Assembly: GCA_027335985.1 (NCBI GenBank)
Contig: DAHWGX010000030.1
Span: 1-64,000, forward strand
DNA: 64,000 nt
Origin: Nitrospirota bacterium
GTDB lineage: Bacteria > Nitrospirota_A > Leptospirillia > Leptospirillales > Leptospirillaceae
Direction: 5' to 3'
Shown here piece after piece: positions 60,740 to 64,000 of this stretch (within the stretch, counting starts at the first letter, position 1; every line of letters starts with the position of its first letter). The notes beneath the pieces were generated by a model that was not told where the DNA came from, searched no databases, and saw only the letters and a program-made list of their open reading frames with translations. The position numbers and the translations under genes are program-made.

Positions 60740-61534
60740 ATGAGCGGTCCGGCCCTTTTCTGGATCGGAGGGGAGGACCGGATCGTGGACAGCCCGGATG
60801 GGCTTCTCCTTGAGCCTGGGCCGATCCTGTCGCGCCACCTCGAAAAAAGCCTCCGGACGAAAGTGGGGGACGTTTTCCGATTTGTCGACCCGGAGCGTCC
60901 GGAGCGCCTCTACCGCGGCTCGGTCGCCGGCCTCTCTCCTCTTCGGATTCTCCTCGATTCCGGGGGCCTCCCGGAGTCGGACCTGTCTTTGGGTGGGCGC
61001 CCCTTCGATCTGGCCGTGGGTCTCCTGAAGGGAGAGTCCTACGAGGACCTGATTGAACCGGCGGCCTGTCTCGGTGTGCGGCGTCTTGTGGTCCTGTCGG
61101 CCGACCGTTCCCAGGCGCGCTGGTCGATCGAGCAGTTTGAGCGAAAACGGCCCCGCTTCGAGGCCAAGGTCCGGGAGGCGAGCCAGCTGGCGGGGCGCCC
61201 GGACCGGATGGGCCTCGTTCCCCCATGCACCCTCTCCGGGCTTCTGGAGAGTCGGGAGGGGGCTTTTGTCCTGTTCTTCGACGAGGATCCCTCCGCCGGT
61301 TCCCTTCGGGAGGCGCTGGAAGCCGCGGAAGAAAGCCCTTCGCTCCTTGCCGTCACGGGGCCGGAGGGGGGATGGTCGGAGCGGGAACGGGGTCTTTTCC
61401 GGGAGTTCGAAAAAACGAAAAACGGGTGCCGGGCGAGCCTCGGAAGACGGATTCTTCCCGGACGTCTGGCTCCCGTCGTCGTGGCGGGGGTCCTGTCCCT
61501 GTGGTCTGATCCCGAAAAAAGGAGCACCGAATGA
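60740..61534 (+). CDS. rsmE: 16S rRNA m3U1498 methyltransferase RsmE
   Basis: This 264-residue SPOUT-family enzyme methylates U1498 of 16S rRNA using S-adenosylmethionine. The knotted SAM site is visible as VTGPEGGWSERE followed by SLGRRILPGRLAPVVVAGVL. The commonly seen RxET sequence after LGRRIL is replaced by PGRLAP, a modest deviation. It follows dnaJ as in many bacteria and overlaps the RDD gene by 4 bases. Confidence 0.9.
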   Translation: MSGPALFWIGGEDRIVDSPDGLLLEPGPILSRHLEKSLRTKVGDVFRFVDPERPERLYRGSVAGLSPLRILLDSGGLPESDLSLGGRPFDLAVGLLKGESYEDLIEPAACLGVRRLVVLSADRSQARWSIEQFERKRPRFEAKVREASQLAGRPDRMGLVPPCTLSGLLESREGAFVLFFDEDPSAGSLREALEAAEESPSLLAVTGPEGGWSERERGLFREFEKTKNGCRASLGRRILPGRLAPVVVAGVLSLWSDPEKRSTE

Positions 61535-62001
61535 TCGGCCGGCGGATCCTGGCCTTCTGTCTTGATCTCTTCTCGGCCCTTTTTCTGTCCGAGGGGGGGC
61601 TCGCGCTCCTTCGTCGGGAAATCCTGGCCGGAACCGAACCGGACGATCCTTTCGATCCCCTCCGGCAATGGGCCCTGTCATCCCTCCATCCTCTTTCCGT
61701 TCTGGCGGGACTCTTTTTTTACTTTTTCCTTTTCTGGGCCGTCTCCTCCGAAACGCCGGGGCAGTCCCTCTTCGGGCTCACCGTCATCCGGGAGACGGAG
61801 GATGGGAGCCGGATCCGGATCGGGGTCCGCAAGGCCCTCGAGCGGACCCTTCTCTTCCTCCTCTCCTTTGTCTCTCTGGGGCTGGGTTTCGTGGCCGCCC
61901 TGGCCAACGACCGGAGGCTTGCCCTCCACGACTGCCTCTCCGGGACCCGGGTGGTCAGGGAGCGTTCCCCCTCTTCTCCCAGGCCAGCAGAGCTTCCCTG
62001 A
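61531..62001 (+). CDS. RDD-family membrane protein
   Basis: This 156-residue protein fits the RDD family: an Arg and two Asp near the first helix (RRILAFCLDLFSALFL), then GQSLFGLTVI and the late helix ending ANDRRLALHDCLSGTRVV. Three hydrophobic segments are visible. The family is widespread; some members act as ion exchangers, but function here is unknown. Its start overlaps rsmE (ATGA), while its last codons overlap a VapC-type remnant in another frame, so the original 3' end may have been altered. Confidence 0.8.
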   Translation: MIGRRILAFCLDLFSALFLSEGGLALLRREILAGTEPDDPFDPLRQWALSSLHPLSVLAGLFFYFFLFWAVSSETPGQSLFGLTVIRETEDGSRIRIGVRKALERTLLFLLSFVSLGLGFVAALANDRRLALHDCLSGTRVVRERSPSSPRPAELP

Positions 62002-62234
62002 TTCAGGAACGGTCCAAGGAATTTCTTCGCCTTCTTTTTGCGATGAACATCGCCGAAGATCCTTTTACATATTCCTCGGCCCTGTCCCACACACTCGACT
62101 TGGCACGGCGATATTCCTTGTCCTCCTACGATGCTTCCTATCTTGAACTATCACTTAGGAGAGGTATTCCTCTTGCGACACTGGACAGAGATTTGCAAAA
62201 AGCTGTCGAACTGTCGGGCGGTAGCCTTTTCTAA
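61979..62234 (+). pseudogene. Remnant of a VapC-type PIN-domain toxin (C-terminal half)
   Basis: In a frame different from the RDD gene, the sequence reads LIQERSKEFLRLLFAMNIAE, then LARRYSLSSYDASYLELSLR and GIPLATLDRDLQKAVELSGG. The YDAxYLELALRRGxPLATLDxxL block is typical of the second half of VapC PIN nucleases. The N-terminal half with the first catalytic Asp is missing, no antitoxin gene precedes it, and there is no ribosome binding site. I read it as a decayed toxin fragment. Confidence 0.72.
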
Positions 62235-62942
62235 TCTGAACTTCCAAAAGTGAAAAGGGCCAATAAAGGCGGCAGATCAGTCGATCCTTCCTTTTTTGAC
62301 CCTTTTTGTCTCTGACTCATTGGGCGAATGCGATCCGGAGGAAATTACAACGCATATGGATGTGGGCATATAGGGAAATCGATTCCGTAATCGACGGATA
62401 AGTCCCCCCTTCGAAGATAACTTTTTGTGAGGACGGAGCGGAAGTCCTTCTGGAGGGGATAGAGAAAGATGTCCTTGAAGGGGTGGGCGTACTGATTTTT
62501 GCCGTCGAGCTTTGCGTCCCATCAGAAGGAACCGCCGCGCAATGGGGGGATTCCCCCGCAAGAATGGATCACCTGGGTGAATATGGTGAAATTGGAATAA
62601 TTTCCCACTGTGTCTCTGGAAAGAGGCGCGGGATAAGCGTATCGAGAGTATCCACCGGAAAGCGTAGGGATAGAGGACCTTGTTCCGGAATCCCCCTCTT
62701 GTTCACTGAAGCCGCCCCCCAACTTCGAATCGCTGACCCACGACCCTCCTGCGATCCGGCGGGCTTCATGAGGGCGCAGATCCCCGTCGACAAGACTCTC
62801 CCGGTTTGCCGGAAGGGTGTGACCCGGCGCCGGGGTGAACATATTTTTCAATCCTGCTAAACTCTTGATCGACTTCTTCCGAAGAGTCTTCCGGAGAACG
62901 GGAATGTCCGGACGGGCGTGTTCAACCCTTGGAGGGCGTGCG
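62235..62942. other. About 700 bases without a convincing intact gene
   Basis: No open frame here has a good start, normal codon use and a recognisable product. One piece on the - strand, 62521 to 62345, is coding-like: 58 codons without start, biased to C/G third positions, reading YAHPFKDIFLYPLQKDF and SYLRRGDLSVDYGIDFPI. The same frame upstream is open to 63088 except for one TGA at 62522-62524. This suggests an eroded gene of unknown type. A promoter for the downstream gene could lie here but I cannot point to one. Confidence 0.5.
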
Positions 62943-63614
62943 ATGGCGTCGAAAGCGCAACGTAGTTTCTTTCGTGGTTTGGCCGGGAGGGCGGGAGCCC
63001 TTCTTTTCGCGATTCTTCTGGGGGCCGGCCTCTCTTTTCCCGATGCCGGCCGGGCCGCGAGTTCCGGTCCGGGGGTCTGGGACTTCATGGTCTACGGGAA
63101 CTACGACCTCGTCTCTCCGAATTCGGGAGGGGCGGTGTCGAATTTTCCTTCCGGAACGACGTCGCCGGCCTGGAACAAGATCTTCAACGACAACGGCTAC
63201 GGGGGCGGCGTGGGGGTCGCTTATTGGTTCAGCGACGTCTGGGCCGTGCGGGCGATGGCCCAGACGGACCTCTTCACGACGCCCTCCACCTACGGGGGCG
63301 GATCGACCCAATCTTCCGCCTTCACGGGCGGGGTCGAGGCGAAGCTCCTCGGAAATGCGGAATACTATCTTTATGCCGTCATCGACGCCGGGGGAGCCTT
63401 CGAGGCGAACATGCCGGGCCAGGGTTTCTTCGGCAAGACCACCGCCAGTTCCTGGACCACTTATGTGGACGCCGGACTGGGTCTCAATCTGAGCTGGGTC
63501 TTCCTTGAAGCGAAGGTCGCCTACCTGCCCCAGGCCCTGGCCGGAGGGGTGTCGGGCGGGTACGGGCAGAACCCCTTCTGGTATGTTCCCCTCACAGCCG
63601 GGTTCAATTTTTGA
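62943..63614 (+). CDS. Predicted outer-membrane beta-barrel protein
   Basis: This 223-residue protein has a signal peptide (MASKAQRSFFRGLAGRAGAL, hydrophobic core to about 30, likely cleavage after GRAA), then alternating amphipathic strands rich in Gly, Tyr and Trp, such as GYGGGVGVAYWFSDVWAVRA and WTTYVDAGLGLNLSWVFLEA, and a terminal Phe in GFNF, the usual barrel insertion signal. About eight strands fit the length, as in OmpA/OmpW-like small barrels. The ATG at 62943 follows GGAGGGC; the frame is open 36 codons upstream. No specific family recognised. Confidence 0.78.
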   Translation: MASKAQRSFFRGLAGRAGALLFAILLGAGLSFPDAGRAASSGPGVWDFMVYGNYDLVSPNSGGAVSNFPSGTTSPAWNKIFNDNGYGGGVGVAYWFSDVWAVRAMAQTDLFTTPSTYGGGSTQSSAFTGGVEAKLLGNAEYYLYAVIDAGGAFEANMPGQGFFGKTTASSWTTYVDAGLGLNLSWVFLEAKVAYLPQALAGGVSGGYGQNPFWYVPLTAGFNF

Positions 63615-63774
63615 AGTGGCGGAGAACGGGCGACATCGCCCTGGAAACGAAAAAAGGACCGCCAGCCGACGGGATCTGGCAGGGAAGCCGTAAAGATCTC
63701 TGCCTTCTTATTGGTTCGGGTTGTGCAAGAGGCCGCAAAATTGGCCCTGTGGTCTCGGGAGACGGGAGGAGGAA

Positions 63775-63870
63775 ATGAAAGGAACACGCGTCGGCCTGGT
63801 TTTCTTTTCCTTCATTTTTATCATGCTGTTGACGAGTTCCACTCCGGCCTGGTTCCCCGACAAGCTGTAA
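63775..63870 (+). CDS. Very small signal-peptide-like protein
   Basis: A 31-codon frame starts at ATG 63775 directly after an excellent ribosome binding site GGGAGGAGG. It encodes MKGTRVGLVFFSFIFIMLLT and then SSTPAWFPDKL. A basic start, a hydrophobic core and a polar end suggest a secreted or membrane peptide. In-frame codons continue after the TAA to a second stop at 63939, so this may be the 5' part of a longer gene broken by a stop. Function unknown. Confidence 0.45.
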   Translation: MKGTRVGLVFFSFIFIMLLTSSTPAWFPDKL

Positions 63871-63986
63871 CGGGAAGACAAGGACCTCTGGCGCCTTCCT
63901 CTTCACAGACGCTTCCGCTCAATCCTCACCTCCAATCCCCTCTGACGGGTTCGCCGAATGCTTAATCACGCTGGTAGGGGGGATCA

Positions 63987-64000
63987 ATGTCTTTTCAGCA
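63987..64000 (+). CDS. Possible start of a further gene (5' partial)
   Basis: GGGGGGAT at 63977-63984 is followed by ATG at 63987 and an open frame (Met-Ser-Phe-Gln) that runs off the window. The ribosome binding site is good but only four full codons are visible, so nothing can be said of the product. Confidence 0.3.

Noticed and set aside
59558..61681. Long antisense open frame of 707 codons opposite dnaJ and rsmE, with similar long frames opposite argS, dnaK and rel
   Set aside because: These are shadows caused by high GC and C-ending codons of the + strand genes. Their translations are low-complexity and match no family, and the + strand genes are unmistakable.
63628..63641. GGGCG/CGCCC hairpin after the barrel protein gene as a terminator
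   Set aside because: The stem is short and no T-tract follows.

Overview
The window looks like a chromosomal segment of a Gram-negative bacterium. Support for this comes from SecD/SecF/YajC, an outer-membrane barrel protein ending in Phe-Asn-Phe, and an RpoC trigger-loop insertion of the kind found in Gram-negative lineages. The pimelate-dependent biotin gene bioW, a clostridial-looking EF-Tu and unusually long RpoB/RpoC argue against an ordinary proteobacterium. My best guess is an acidophilic Nitrospirota such as Leptospirillum, but that is an impression and nothing here proves it.

From 1 to 33.2 kb, everything is on the + strand and forms one fused transcription/translation supercluster. 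It starts with the 3' end of a first tuf copy, rpmG, tRNA-Trp, secE and nusG. It continues with rplK-rplA-rplJ-rplL, rpoB-rpoC, rpsL-rpsG-fusA and a full second tuf, then the S10, spc and alpha operons (rpsJ to rplQ, including secY, adk, map and infA). A small membrane protein gene closes it, followed by a bidirectional terminator. Most genes here are about 37-45% G+C, except tuf, which is about 58% and rich in G-ending codons. The ribosomal proteins that exist in zinc and zinc-free forms (S4, S14, L33, L36) are all the cysteine-containing type.

From 33.2 to 40.5 kb, genes are on the - strand: a two-CBS-domain protein, a compact penicillin-binding-type transpeptidase with its own promoter, and a tightly overlapping operon bioB-bioW-bioF followed by a glycogen-debranching-type enzyme. 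A decayed TnpB-family transposase gene lies between bioB and clpC.

From 41 to 64 kb, + strand and about 60% G+C: clpC (own sigma70-type promoter), tsaD, argS, tgt, yajC, secD, secF, a tiny membrane peptide, recJ, a bifunctional relA/spoT homologue, an FdhE-like zinc protein, a small membrane protein, and then the heat-shock group hrcA-grpE-dnaK-dnaJ-rsmE controlled from a promoter carrying a perfect CIRCE operator. The end of the window is looser: an RDD membrane protein overlapping a VapC-type PIN remnant, about 700 bases with only degenerate coding traces, an outer-membrane barrel protein, and a very small signal-peptide-like gene.

The most unusual feature is RpoB. At 1,722 residues it carries roughly 550 residues in lobe 2, where B. 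subtilis has about 55 and E. coli about 165, and the insert contains what look like repeated copies of the E. coli SI1-type module. RpoC has a matching N-terminal extension and a clamp insertion.
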